Source: Phycisphaerales bacterium PN19_bin_20 | GTDB taxonomy: Bacteria > Planctomycetota > Phycisphaerae > Phycisphaerales > UBA1924 | Direction of reading: 5' to 3' | Assembly (NCBI GenBank): GCA_021173225.1 | Contig: JAJOLK010000001.1 | Coordinates: 124,001-188,000, forward strand | DNA length: 64,000 nucleotides | Shown: piece after piece, positions 42,566 to 50,937 of the stretch | How the letters are laid out: each line of letters opens with the position of its first letter | Position numbering within the stretch: position 1 is the first letter of the stretch | Made by a program: the position numbers and the translations under genes | Notes under the pieces: generated by a model | Told to the model about the DNA's origin: nothing | Database searches by the model: none | Seen by the model: only the letters and a program-made list of their open reading frames with translations

Positions 42566-44239
42566 TCAGCCCTTGCGTGACACCTCAACGCGCCCGCTAG
42601 CGACGTCCTTGATCACGTATCCCAACGCGCCCAGCTCATCGCGCAGCTTGTCGCTCGCGGCAAAGTCTTTGGCCGCCCGGGCCGTCTTGCGAGCCTGCAG
42701 CTTTGCCTCAACCTCGGGGTTGGGCTTCGTGCCCGGCGCATACACAGCCAGCTCGGTGCTCGCGCCGACCAACCGCGGCACGCTCAGCACGCCCAGCACG
42801 CCATCGATCACCTTGAGCACCCGCTGATCGTCAGTGGTCGGCTCCGCCACGCCCGCCAGCCAGGTGTTGATCGCACCGATCGCCCGCGCCACATTCAGGT
42901 CGTCGTTCATCGCGTCTGTAAACTCCATCCTCAGCACCTCGGCGGCCTGCGCGCGCCCCGGCGTGCCCATCACTCCCTTGGCCTCCAGCACGCGCCGCCA
43001 GCGCTCCACCATCCGCGCGCAGTCGTCAAGGCCCTGCAGCGTGAAGTTGGCGTTGACGCGGTAGTGAGCCCGGATCAGCTCTAAGCGCAGCGCGCCGGGC
43101 TCTACGCCGCGGGCGAACAGGTCGCGCGCGGTAAAGAAGTTGCCCGTGCGCTTGGACATCTTGGCACCTTCCACAAACAGGTGCCGCACGTGGAACCAGC
43201 AGCTCGCAAACGTGCCCTGCTCGGGGCGGGTGTTGAAGGCGCAGCACGACTGGGCGATCTCGCACTCGTGGTGCGGAAAGGCATTGTCCTCGCCGCCGCT
43301 GTGCAGGTCGATCAGCGCCGCGCCGCCCTCTTGTTGGCGATCAAGCAGCGGCTGCCACGCGGCCGACCAGTCGGCCCCGGCAGGCGCCTTCCACAGGCTC
43401 GCCTCGCGCAGCCACACGCGCCACGCCGCCATCGCGGTGCACTCAATGTGCCAGCCCGGGTAACCCTCGCCCCAGGGGCTGTTCCACTTCATGATGTGCC
43501 GCGGGTCTTCCTTCCAGAGCAAAAAGTCGGCGGGGTGCTCTTTGCCAGCCTGGTTGTTGGCACTAATGCGCCCGCCCTGGCCCTCGCGCAGTCGGTCCAG
43601 CACGTTGCCACTCAGGCGTCCATAGGCCGGGAAACTCTTGACGCGGAAGTAGACCACTCGCGCGCCCTCGCGGCCCACGAAGTACGCGTGCCCAGACTGC
43701 ACCAAACGCTCGATCACCAGCACCATCGCCGGGACGTACTGCGTCGCGCGTGGCATAAAGCCCGGGCTCTGCCGCTCGTCGAGCGCCACCTTGAAGCCCA
43801 GCATGCACGCGTCGTCAACAAACCGCGCCGTATAGAACTCCGCAACGGCGTAAGGATCCGTCGCGTCAATGTCCACGCCCGATGGGAGCGTCCCGGCCTT
43901 CTTCGCCTCGGCGATCCGCCGCCCCGCCGCGGCCATTTTGTCCTCGCCCGCGCCGTCGGCCCCCTCGTCGTCGGTCATGTGCCCAACGTCGGTGATGTTC
44001 ATCACGTGCAACACCTCACGCCCAACAGGCTGAGGCACCTCGCCCGCCAGCGTACACCACGGGCTCTCCAGCCAGCGCCGCAGCACGTCCGCGGCCAGGA
44101 ACGACCGGAAGTTGCCGATGTGCGCGTCGTCGTAGACCGTCGGCCCGCACGAATAGAACGTCACACGCCGCGGGTCTGTGGCTACCAGCGGCTCGACCCG
44201 GCGCGACAGCGAGTTGTACAAGCAAAGGTGCGTGGGCAT
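42566..44239 (-). CDS. cysS: Cysteinyl-tRNA synthetase
   Basis: 557 residues from Met at 44239 (MPTHLCLYNSL); the frame extends 30 codons further but without family resemblance. Class-I motifs are HIGN (40-43) after the zinc Cys in YSCGPTVYDDAH (C31), and KMSKRTGN (360-367), a KMSKS variant. Further zinc ligands are WHIEC (C267) and FPHHE (about 321-325). Compared with the E. coli enzyme there are two insertions: about 30 residues between WHIECTAM and HSGGEDN, rich in Trp/Ala, and an extra charged stretch near 88-118. The gene is convergent with the AsmA-like gene and downstream of corC and ybeY on the same strand. Confidence 0.94.
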   Translation of the reverse strand: MPTHLCLYNSLSRRVEPLVATDPRRVTFYSCGPTVYDDAHIGNFRSFLAADVLRRWLESPWCTLAGEVPQPVGREVLHVMNITDVGHMTDDEGADGAGEDKMAAAGRRIAEAKKAGTLPSGVDIDATDPYAVAEFYTARFVDDACMLGFKVALDERQSPGFMPRATQYVPAMVLVIERLVQSGHAYFVGREGARVVYFRVKSFPAYGRLSGNVLDRLREGQGGRISANNQAGKEHPADFLLWKEDPRHIMKWNSPWGEGYPGWHIECTAMAAWRVWLREASLWKAPAGADWSAAWQPLLDRQQEGGAALIDLHSGGEDNAFPHHECEIAQSCCAFNTRPEQGTFASCWFHVRHLFVEGAKMSKRTGNFFTARDLFARGVEPGALRLELIRAHYRVNANFTLQGLDDCARMVERWRRVLEAKGVMGTPGRAQAAEVLRMEFTDAMNDDLNVARAIGAINTWLAGVAEPTTDDQRVLKVIDGVLGVLSVPRLVGASTELAVYAPGTKPNPEVEAKLQARKTARAAKDFAASDKLRDELGALGYVIKDVASGRVEVSRKG

Positions 44240-44462
44240 GCGTGACCTCAATACTCCCGCCGATCCGCCCCAGCGTATTCCACGCCCGCTCGTTGATGAC
44301 CCGCGCCACCGGACGGCCCTTGCGAACAATCAGCGTACCGTCTTCGCGCCGCGCGACCTCGGCAATCTCGCGCGGGCAGCAGCTTGACCTGCGCGATCTC
44401 ACGGGTGCGCCGCCGGTCGGCCATGAGCGGCTGTTCTGCGAACGTCGGATCTTTGGCGGCCT
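44240..44462 (-). other. Gap between corC-like gene and cysS with a possible frameshifted small gene
   Basis: On the minus strand an ATG near 44424 opens a frame MADRRRTREIAQVK that continues convincingly only after a shift into a second frame: EIAEVARREDGTLIVRKGRP, then VARVINERAWNTLGRIGG. The second part resembles the Phd/YefM antitoxin pattern (GKPVA followed by a helix), but weakly. Either a short decayed antitoxin-like gene lies here or this is chance coding potential upstream of cysS. Confidence 0.25.
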
Positions 44463-45842
44463 CTACGCCCCGCGCCCACCGGTAGACTCTTGGGCCAGCT
44501 CGCCGCTGGCGGCGTCCTCATCGCGCACCTCAAGCCGCACCATGACCACCTTCGTCGGGCGCGCGTCAAGCACCGTCAGACGCATGCGGTCCAGCACAAA
44601 CACCTCGCCCACTGGCGGAATCCGCCCCAGCGTCGTAACGACAAACCCGCCCACGGTGTCGTAGTCCTCGCTCGCCGGCAGCTGCACGCCCAGCGGCTCG
44701 ATCAACTGATTGACGTCGGAGATTCGCGCCGCCGCGTCAAGCTCGGCCGACCGCTGGTCCAGCTTGAGCACCGCGTCGGGCGCGTCGGAGGCGGGCGCCT
44801 CATACTCATCCTTGATGTCGCCGAAGACCTCCTCGACGATGTCCTCGATGGTCACCAGCCCGGCGGTCCCCCCGTACTCGTCAGCCACCAGCGCGATGTG
44901 GATCTTCTTCTCGATCAGTTCCTTGAGCAGATCGCTGACGGTCTTGGTCTCAGGGACGAAGATCGCCGGGCGCAGCAGGGCCCGCAGCTCAAAGGGCTTG
45001 CCGAAGGTCTTGCCCTCGCCGCCCAGCCACATCATCAGGTCTTTGACGTAGAAGATGCCCTGGATGTGGTCGAGGCTGTCCTCGTAGACCGGGATCCGCG
45101 AGTGCTTGACCTCACGCACCGCGCGTATCACCCCGCCCAGGTCGTTGGTCAGCTCGATGGCCTCCATGTCCGTCCGCGGCGTCATGATCTGCGCTACCGA
45201 TAGATCACGGAACCGCATCACGCTCGCGAGCATGTCGGCCTCGCGGCCATCCAACGCGCCGCTCGCCTCGGCCTCCTCAACCACCGTCAGCAGCTCTGCC
45301 TCAACCTGCTCGTCGGCGTCCTTGCGCTCAACACCCACCAGGCGGCGCACGGTCTCGTCGGTCAGCCGTCCGATCGCCCCCAACGGGCTGGTCAGCACCC
45401 CGACGGCCGAGATCAGGCTGGCCCGCGCAAAGATCAGCCTCGGGCCCGCGTGCAGCGCCACCGCCATCGGGATCGCCACCGTCAGCAGCCAAAGCCCAAG
45501 CACCGCCACCGGCACGCCAATCAGCGCGTCGGCAAGCGCGGGCGCAACACTCGCCAGGTTGCCCGCCGTCGTCGGCGCCCGCAGCGCGGCGATCCACCAG
45601 ATCACGCACGCGGTGGCCGCGCCGTCGAGCAGCAGCTTGGGTAGCCACAGGGCCCGCGCGTGCCCGGTCCAGTGCTCCATCACGCGGGCCGCCCGCTGGC
45701 TCTGCCGTGCCCGCTTGAAGCGGTCGGCGACCTCCTCAACCGCGGCCTTGGGCACGATCGATACCGCGATCGCCAGCGCGCTGAGCACGCCGCTGAGCAC
45801 GCCGATCCCGAGCGCAATCCAAGGCAGAAGCGATGGGTTCAC
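44463..45842 (-). CDS. CorC/HlyC-type CNNM transporter with CBS pair
   Basis: 459 residues. Four hydrophobic segments in the first 170 residues form a CNNM-like membrane domain. Then come QIMTPRTDMEAI and HSRIPVYEDSLDHIQGIFYVKD, the first CBS domain; HIALVADEYGGTAGLVTIED, the second CBS; and a C-terminal CorC_HlyC domain with YDTVGGFVVTTLGRIPPVGE. The family is linked to Mg/Co homeostasis. The start overlaps the ybeY stop by 4 bp, the common bacterial ybeY-corC arrangement. Confidence 0.92.
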   Translation of the reverse strand: MNPSLLPWIALGIGVLSGVLSALAIAVSIVPKAAVEEVADRFKRARQSQRAARVMEHWTGHARALWLPKLLLDGAATACVIWWIAALRAPTTAGNLASVAPALADALIGVPVAVLGLWLLTVAIPMAVALHAGPRLIFARASLISAVGVLTSPLGAIGRLTDETVRRLVGVERKDADEQVEAELLTVVEEAEASGALDGREADMLASVMRFRDLSVAQIMTPRTDMEAIELTNDLGGVIRAVREVKHSRIPVYEDSLDHIQGIFYVKDLMMWLGGEGKTFGKPFELRALLRPAIFVPETKTVSDLLKELIEKKIHIALVADEYGGTAGLVTIEDIVEEVFGDIKDEYEAPASDAPDAVLKLDQRSAELDAAARISDVNQLIEPLGVQLPASEDYDTVGGFVVTTLGRIPPVGEVFVLDRMRLTVLDARPTKVVMVRLEVRDEDAASGELAQESTGGRGA

Positions 45843-46495
45843 GCCCGACCCTCCGGGCGCGCGTAGACCACGCCCACGCCAAGGGCCAAGAGCAAACGGT
45901 CCTCTTCGGCGTGCATCCGCGTAGCCGCGGGTTCGTCGTGGTCGTCGTGCCCCATGCAGTGCAGCAGGGCGTGCACGAGGTACAGCAGCAGCTCGTCGCG
46001 CGCGGAGTGGCCCCGAATCTTGGCCTGCCGCTCGGCCTGATCGAGGCAGATCAGCACGTCCGCCGCCACTTTTCGGGGCGAGTCTGCGGGCGCTGGCGCG
46101 CCTCCGGTTGCGGGCGAATCAGAAAGGTCAAAGGTCAGCACGTCGGTGGTGCCCGAAACCCCCGACCATCGCTGGTGAGCCTCGGCCATCTCGGCGTCGC
46201 TGACCACCCTCGCGCCCACTACGCCGGCGACCTTGAGCAGAGTCATCGCTTTAGTAAGTTGCTCCGCCAGCCAGCGGCCGTCGGCCTTGGGAAGTCGGCC
46301 CGTGCTGTCCATCACCTCAACCACCGGCGTTTGCAGGTCCGCGCGGGCGTGCCCATTGGAGCCGGCCTTGAGGCCAGAGTCTGTCGCGGGTTGGTCAGTT
46401 GGAGGAGTCACGGCATTTGGATCGGGCCCCGGGCCGCCACGATCAAGACATGGTACCGCGCGCGATGGGTCTAGGGTGGAACACATACCAAACAA
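45839..46495 (-). CDS. ybeY: Endoribonuclease YbeY (16S rRNA maturation)
   Basis: 218 residues from the first Met. The conserved core starts only near residue 58 (VVEVMD), so translation may begin downstream of the listed start. TTDVLTFDL (about 116-124) and the metal-binding motif HALLHCMGHDDHD (175-187) identify the family; His 175, His 179 and a later His bind zinc. YbeY acts in 16S rRNA 3'-end processing and ribosome quality control. A Pro/Ala insertion (about 127-140) breaks the usual spacing after LTFDL. Confidence 0.9.
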   Translation of the reverse strand: MFGMCSTLDPSRAVPCLDRGGPGPDPNAVTPPTDQPATDSGLKAGSNGHARADLQTPVVEVMDSTGRLPKADGRWLAEQLTKAMTLLKVAGVVGARVVSDAEMAEAHQRWSGVSGTTDVLTFDLSDSPATGGAPAPADSPRKVAADVLICLDQAERQAKIRGHSARDELLLYLVHALLHCMGHDDHDEPAATRMHAEEDRLLLALGVGVVYARPEGRA

Positions 46496-46545
46496 AGTAC
46501 GATCGCCGTTCGGAACGGTTCGGAGTGCTGCGGTCCGAGAATCTT

Positions 46546-46565
46546 GGGCTTTCTTAAAAAAGCCC
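46546..46565. terminator. Hairpin between osmC-like gene and ybeY
   Basis: GGGCTTT (46546-46552) and AAAGCCC (46559-46565) form a perfect 7-bp stem with a 6-base loop, about 50 bases past the OsmC gene's stop. The A and T runs are inside the stem rather than after it, so it is a weak terminator candidate or a ybeY leader element. Confidence 0.35.
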
Positions 46566-46617
46566 CCATCTTGCCAATCAGCGTCGGCCGCGCATGGATC
46601 AAGTGCAGTTCAAAAGT

Positions 46618-47028
46618 TTAGATGGAGTAATGGTACGTGATCGGGGCCTCGACCTCGGGATGGAGTGAGGCGTGCACCGGGCAAGCGTTCCCGGCCCGTT
46701 CCAGGCGTTCGCGCCATTCGCTGGGGACGCTCGCGGGCAGGTAAATCACGACCGGCAGGCGGCCCAGGCGTCGGGGCGCGGGGGGCGTGGTCATGTGTTT
46801 CTCGCCCGTGGCGGTCGCGCCAGCGACCGAGAGCCCGTTGCGCTCGGCGAACATCGCGATGGTGGTCAGGATGCACGAGGCGAGCCCGGCGGCGATCAGG
46901 TCAGTGGGGCTGAAGGCCGAGGCGTCCCCGCCGATGTCCTTGGGCGCATCGGTCCGGAGGGTTGGCCCCTCGGGGTGCTTGAGGTCGCACTTTTTATTCC
47001 CGGCGTACGCGACTTGGATGGTGACCAT
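46618..47028 (-). CDS. OsmC/Ohr-family peroxidase-like protein
   Basis: 136 residues from Met at 47028 (MVTIQVAYAGN). The two redox Cys are at 52 (GLASCILTT) and 116 (NACPVHASL), the spacing and contexts of OsmC proteins that reduce organic hydroperoxides. FSPTDLIAAGLA is the conserved helix before the first Cys. The gene is divergent from the HYExAFE gene with 54 bases between them. Confidence 0.92.
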   Translation of the reverse strand: MVTIQVAYAGNKKCDLKHPEGPTLRTDAPKDIGGDASAFSPTDLIAAGLASCILTTIAMFAERNGLSVAGATATGEKHMTTPPAPRRLGRLPVVIYLPASVPSEWRERLERAGNACPVHASLHPEVEAPITYHYSI

Positions 47029-47082
47029 GTTGGCTGATCGTATGTGCCGTGTGGCACGGGGGGGGCCTTGGTAGCATTGGGG

Positions 47083-47811
47083 ATGGTTCAGCGGCGGCAC
47101 CACTACGAACGGGCGTTCGAGAGCTACCTGCGGCTGCGCGCGGTGCCGTATGTGGCGGTTGATGAAGCAAAGCGGGCGATCATGGGTGATGTCGGCGGTG
47201 CAGGCGGTGGGGGCGGTGGGGGGGGTGGGGGCGGTGCAGGCTGCGGGAGTGGTTCACTGGGGCGCGTGGGTGGCAGGCCGCTGAAGAGCTTTGACTTTGT
47301 CGTCTACGGCTCTGGTGGTCCGGCGGCGACCGGCCTGGCCCCGAGCCTTGGTTGGAGTGGTGGGGGTGCGCGTGGTGGTGGTGGCGCTGGCGACGGTGGC
47401 GGTGGCGAGAACTTGCTGGTTGAGCTCAAGGGGCGGAAGATCTCGCGGCGGGTCATGTCCACGCGGACGCCCGATGGGCGTGTCGTATCTTTGCCGCGGA
47501 CGCGGCTTGAGAGCTGGGTGACGCTGGATGACATCGAGTCTCTGCGGGCGTGGGAGAGCTTGTTTGGAGCGGGCTTTGTTTCGGTGATCGTGTTTGTGTA
47601 CTGGTGCGACGAGCAGCCGCCGGACGCGCTGTTTCAGGAGGTCATGGACTTCCAGGGGCGCTGGTACGCGCTGCGGGCGGTGCGGGTCGGTGATTATGCG
47701 AGTGCGATGAAGACGCGCTCGGCCAAGTGGCGGACGGTGGACCTGCCGTCCGACGCGTTCGAGCGGCTTAGTCAGCCGTTGGGCCCGGCGTGGCTCGGGA
47801 GCGTGGGATAA
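47083..47811 (+). CDS. HYExAFE family protein
   Basis: 242 residues from Met at 47083. The N-terminal motif RRHHYERAFESYLR gives the family its name, a group known mainly from planctomycetes with no assigned function. LLVELKGRKI after the low-complexity part and WVTLDDIESLRAWE, FVYWC and MDFQGRWYALRAV follow. The ELKGR segment after a beta strand resembles a PD-(D/E)xK nuclease core (ExK), so a DNA- or RNA-cleaving role is possible, but this is inference. Two Gly-rich insertions (about residues 37-58 and 88-109) are encoded by G-rich DNA. Confidence 0.8.
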   Translation: MVQRRHHYERAFESYLRLRAVPYVAVDEAKRAIMGDVGGAGGGGGGGGGGGAGCGSGSLGRVGGRPLKSFDFVVYGSGGPAATGLAPSLGWSGGGARGGGGAGDGGGGENLLVELKGRKISRRVMSTRTPDGRVVSLPRTRLESWVTLDDIESLRAWESLFGAGFVSVIVFVYWCDEQPPDALFQEVMDFQGRWYALRAVRVGDYASAMKTRSAKWRTVDLPSDAFERLSQPLGPAWLGSVG

Positions 47812-47897
47812 GCTGGTGTGAGTTTCCGGGCCGCGCTCTGTGGCCCACGGGTTTCGCGGGTAGAGCCGGCCTTTGGGCCGTGGCGAGGGCCTCAAGC

Positions 47898-48188
47898 ATG
47901 ATGAGCCAAGTGACCGGAGCGTTGGCCAACCTTAAACCCGCCATTGCGCGTAGAGCGAGCCGGCTTGGCCGCAAAGCCGCACTGGCGGCGATGATCGGCG
48001 CGGTGCTGGTTGGCTCGTCGGTCGCTTCGGCCCAGCTTGCGCCGAGGGCCAAGGAGGCTCTACAGCCACCGACGATCTCGGGTAAGAGCGAGGACGGGCA
48101 GGGTTGGGCCGTGACGGCGGCGGTGCTGTTCCTGATTCTGTCGATTATCGCGACGATCATTCCCTCCAAGCGCGGACACCAGGACTAA
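47898..48188 (+). CDS. Small membrane protein, unknown
   Basis: 96 residues from Met at 47898. A hydrophobic signal-like segment (AALAAMIGAVLVGSSVASA, about 27-45) and a C-terminal transmembrane helix (AVTAAVLFLILSIIATIIP) ending SKRGHQD. It starts a run of three small rightward genes with short spacing. No family recognised. Confidence 0.6.
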   Translation: MMSQVTGALANLKPAIARRASRLGRKAALAAMIGAVLVGSSVASAQLAPRAKEALQPPTISGKSEDGQGWAVTAAVLFLILSIIATIIPSKRGHQD

Positions 48189-48250
48189 GCCGGCTCAGGC
48201 GCGCGGGTGGGGCACGCGATGTTCGTCCCGCTCTGATTGACGTTTCTGCC

Positions 48251-48682
48251 ATGAGCGACACCAGCATCAACACGGGGAAGTCTGTGGTGCCGACTGATGG
48301 TCAGCCGGTGGTCGCGGCGCAGGCACGGGGCGTCTCACGCTGGACGGCCGCGCTGGTGGCGCTGAACTTTGGGCTGGTGGTGGCGCTGGTGATGAGCGTG
48401 TGGCCCTGGCTTGGCGGGTCGCTTGCGCAGGGTCTGAAAGTCACGCCCGAGGCGAGTGCGCAGGCCGGCTTTCAGTTGGGCGGCGTCCAGCCTCGCGCGC
48501 GTGGGCAGTACATGCTGCTGGCGGGCAGGGTTGGCGGCACAAGCACGTCGGGCGTGTACATCATCGACTCTGCCAACCGTGAGGTGGCGGCGGTGCGGTG
48601 GGACCGGAACCAGAAGCGCCTTGTGCCGCTTGGATTTAGAGACCTTGCGACCGACAGCGGTCAGGCTCAGCGCGAGAAGTAA
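48251..48682 (+). CDS. Small membrane-anchored protein, unknown
   Basis: 143 residues with one transmembrane helix (AALVALNFGLVVALVMSVW, about 32-50) and a periplasmic C-terminal domain with GQYMLLAGRVGG, YIIDSANREVAAVRWD, which looks like a small beta domain. It lies between two other small genes of similar kind (63 bases and 3 bases away), suggesting one operon. No named family recognised. Confidence 0.7.
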   Translation: MSDTSINTGKSVVPTDGQPVVAAQARGVSRWTAALVALNFGLVVALVMSVWPWLGGSLAQGLKVTPEASAQAGFQLGGVQPRARGQYMLLAGRVGGTSTSGVYIIDSANREVAAVRWDRNQKRLVPLGFRDLATDSGQAQREK

Positions 48683-48685
48683 CCC

Positions 48686-49150
48686 ATGAGCACCGAGGTA
48701 ACAACTCGAGCATCGCGAACGAACGGGCCGAGCCCTGAGCTGCCAGCGAGCGGCGCGCGGGGCGTACTGCTGATCTGCGCGTGCGTGCTGGCAACGGGGC
48801 TGGCGGTGGTGCATGTTGTGAGCGCACAGACGACGCGACCCTCGACGCTGCAGCAGCCCATCGTGCTTGCGCAGTCGTCGGGCTCGCTCAACGGGCTCTC
48901 AGGGATGACCACGGCCGGGGGCGACTTTGCGGCCATGACCAGCGACGGAGGCGATCAGGACCTGCTGATGGTGCTGGACCAGCGCGCCGAGGAACTGCTG
49001 ATCTACCGCCCCGACGGCCCGCGCTCGCTGGACTTTGTCGGGCGGGCCTCGCTGCGCGAGCTATTTGTAGAGGCGCGGCTGGGCTCTGGTTTGCCCGAGG
49101 AGACCATCCGCCCGCAGGTGCCAACAACCCCGGTTAACCCGGCGCGGTAA
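48686..49150 (+). CDS. Small secreted or anchored protein, unknown
   Basis: 154 residues. N-terminal hydrophobic helix (GVLLICACVLATGLAVVHVV, about 26-45) ending VSAQ, then a polar domain with DLLMVLDQRAEELLIYR, a beta pattern shared loosely with the preceding gene product (both describe a VxxD...R strand pair). It starts three bases after the upstream stop and is convergent, with an 8-base gap, to mutY. Confidence 0.7.
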   Translation: MSTEVTTRASRTNGPSPELPASGARGVLLICACVLATGLAVVHVVSAQTTRPSTLQQPIVLAQSSGSLNGLSGMTTAGGDFAAMTSDGGDQDLLMVLDQRAEELLIYRPDGPRSLDFVGRASLRELFVEARLGSGLPEETIRPQVPTTPVNPAR

Positions 49151-49158
49151 GCCGGTGT

Positions 49159-50511
49159 TCAAAGTTTGTTTCGGCGTGAGGTGCTGCTCGAGGCGCTGTT
49201 ATTGACTGTTTGCTTGGGCGTTGTGGGCTTGGCGGGCTGTGTGGGCTTGGCGGGCTGTGTGGGCTTCGCGGGCGCGTGTTGGCGTACCGCGGCCGAGGCC
49301 AGGCCCATCTGCAGTGCGCGGCTGGCGGCGCTAGAGAGGCCCAGCTCGTGCAGGTCTACGGACATCATCCAACGGCGCGAGGCACCTTTGCGCACGCAGG
49401 CGGCGGCCTGCGCGGCAAAGACGTGGAACCGGAACGCGAGGTGGGTGGTCTGGTGCTCGAAGTCACCCGCTGGGCGGACGCTGGCGGGCTCGCCGCTTCG
49501 CATTTGGGTGAGCTCTTTCGCGCTGGCGAGGGCGGCGGCCTTGGTGAGGCGCCCCAGTGTTTCGAGCGTCGGGCACTGCCAAAGCCCGACCCACATGCCG
49601 GTGGTGGGCGCAGGGGTCGTAGAGGTTGAGGTGGTGGTTGCGGTGGAAGTTGCGGTGGCTGTTGAACCAGCTTGCGATCGCTGCTCGAGCAGCACACGGC
49701 CTTGCGTGTCGCAGATCACGACGACGACCGCGGCGACGTGCGGGGTCTTCTTGCTGGGCTTGGGCGGGGGGATCTGCGCCTGCACGCCGCGGGCCTGGGC
49801 AAGGCACCGCTCACGCAGCGGGCAGACCAAGCAGTGCGGCTGTGCGGGGGCGGGGAGGCAGATGGTCGCGCCCAGCTCCATGAGGCCCTCGTTGAAGCGC
49901 GCGATGAGTGTGCCGGCGGGGTCTGCGGCGGCGCAGGCGTGCGCGAGGGCCTGGGCGCGGAGCCAGGCCCACTGGTGGATCCTGGGCTGAGTGGTAAGCT
50001 GGTCCTGGCCCTCAAGGCGAAGCAGGACGCGAGCGACGTTGCCGTCGACTATTGGGGCGGGCTGGCCCAGCGCGATGGAGGCGATCGCGCCAGCGGTGTA
50101 GCGACCGACGCCGGGCAGGGCTTGGAGTGCGGCAAGATTGGTTGGAATGACGCCGGCGTGGTGCTTGATGATCGCCTGCGCGGCGGCGTGCAGGCTGCGG
50201 GCTCGGCGGTAGTAACCAAGGCCCGACCAGAGCGCCAGGACGTCTTGCTCTGGCGCGGCGGCGAGGGCGTCGAGGGTCGGGAACCGGGCGATAAGGCGGG
50301 TGAAATAGGTAACGACGCGGGAGACCTGCGTCTGCTGGAGCATGGCCTCAGCGACGAGGGCGTGGTAGGGGTTGCGGGGGGTGGAGCGCCAGGGCAGGGG
50401 CCGCGCGGCGCGATCAAACCAAGCGGCGAGCTCGGTGATGATGGCGCGGTCGCGGGCGCTGGTTGGTTCGGTGGTGGTGGGGATTAGGTTGGGGATGGGG
50501 TGAAGCGTCAC
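49159..50511 (-). CDS. mutY: A/G-specific adenine glycosylase MutY
   Basis: Removes adenine mispaired with 8-oxoguanine. 450 residues from a GTG at 50511, chosen because it overlaps the stop of the upstream gene (GTGA) and fits the family length. Glu 55 in AEAMLQQTQ and Asp 156 in VDGNV are the catalytic residues, with the helix-hairpin-helix at LPGVGRYTAG (132-141). The four cluster Cys (218, 227, 230, 236) have spacing x8-x2-x5 instead of the usual x6-x2-x5. The C-terminal NUDIX-like domain (AAVVVVICDTQGRVLLEQR) carries a Thr/Ala repeat and the tail has AKPTQP repeats from 18-bp DNA units. Confidence 0.92.
   Translation of the reverse strand: MTLHPIPNLIPTTTEPTSARDRAIITELAAWFDRAARPLPWRSTPRNPYHALVAEAMLQQTQVSRVVTYFTRLIARFPTLDALAAAPEQDVLALWSGLGYYRRARSLHAAAQAIIKHHAGVIPTNLAALQALPGVGRYTAGAIASIALGQPAPIVDGNVARVLLRLEGQDQLTTQPRIHQWAWLRAQALAHACAAADPAGTLIARFNEGLMELGATICLPAPAQPHCLVCPLRERCLAQARGVQAQIPPPKPSKKTPHVAAVVVVICDTQGRVLLEQRSQAGSTATATSTATTTSTSTTPAPTTGMWVGLWQCPTLETLGRLTKAAALASAKELTQMRSGEPASVRPAGDFEHQTTHLAFRFHVFAAQAAACVRKGASRRWMMSVDLHELGLSSAASRALQMGLASAAVRQHAPAKPTQPAKPTQPAKPTTPKQTVNNSASSSTSRRNKL
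49219..49275. repeat. 18-bp tandem repeat in mutY 3' end
   Basis: About three copies of a unit containing TTGGCGGGCTGTGTGGGC, in frame, encoding the Ala-Lys-Pro-Thr-Gln-Pro tail of MutY. Confidence 0.7.
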
Positions 50512-50852
50512 GCGTCGGCCTCGGGGCGAGCAGCGGTGGGGGGTTTGATCGTGGGGGGCGGGGCGGTGAGTGGCTGGGCCGCGGCGAGGACTCGCGCGAG
50601 GGCGGGCTTGACGGCCGCCCATGGTGTGCTGGGATCTTTGGTGATGGTGAGCCAGAGTGGGTGCAGCAGCAGGCCGTGGACGCCGGGGATGGCCATGATC
50701 GCAGCGGCGAGTGGGTGTTCGGCGAGCAGCGGGGTGCCGGGTGCGGGGCGTGACCGGACGCTGAGTGGCGCGGTGACGACCGGCGCATCAAGCACGCAGC
50801 GCAGGGCGCTGGGGTTGGGTGTGGTTTGAAACTCGACGATCCGCACGGGCAC
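50508..50852 (-). CDS. Stand-alone Nfu/NifU N-terminal-domain protein
   Basis: 114 residues. EFQTTPNPSALRCVLD, then HPLAAAIMAIPGVHGLLLH and LWLTITKDPSTPW match the Nfu N-terminal domain that precedes the CxxC scaffold in iron-sulfur carrier proteins. The CxxC domain itself is absent; after about residue 90 only a Pro/Ala tail remains. Its stop overlaps the mutY start, linking an Fe-S carrier-type domain with an Fe-S enzyme. A role in loading or repairing the MutY cluster is inference. Confidence 0.75.
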   Translation of the reverse strand: MPVRIVEFQTTPNPSALRCVLDAPVVTAPLSVRSRPAPGTPLLAEHPLAAAIMAIPGVHGLLLHPLWLTITKDPSTPWAAVKPALARVLAAAQPLTAPPPTIKPPTAARPEADA

Positions 50853-50868
50853 GGTCGGTCTCTTTGGT

Positions 50869-50911
50869 GGGTGTTGGGGGGCGTGGGTGTGGGGGGGGCG
50901 TGGGTATGGGG
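50869..50911 (+). other. G-quadruplex-prone sequence upstream of cdaA
   Basis: Seven runs of three or more G separated by two or three bases lie on the plus strand in the 85-base divergent gap between the Nfu-N gene and cdaA, ending 27 bases before the cdaA ATG. It would form a quadruplex readily in single-stranded DNA or RNA. Confidence 0.5.
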
Positions 50912-50937
50912 TAAGTAGACGCTAAACTCGCACACGG

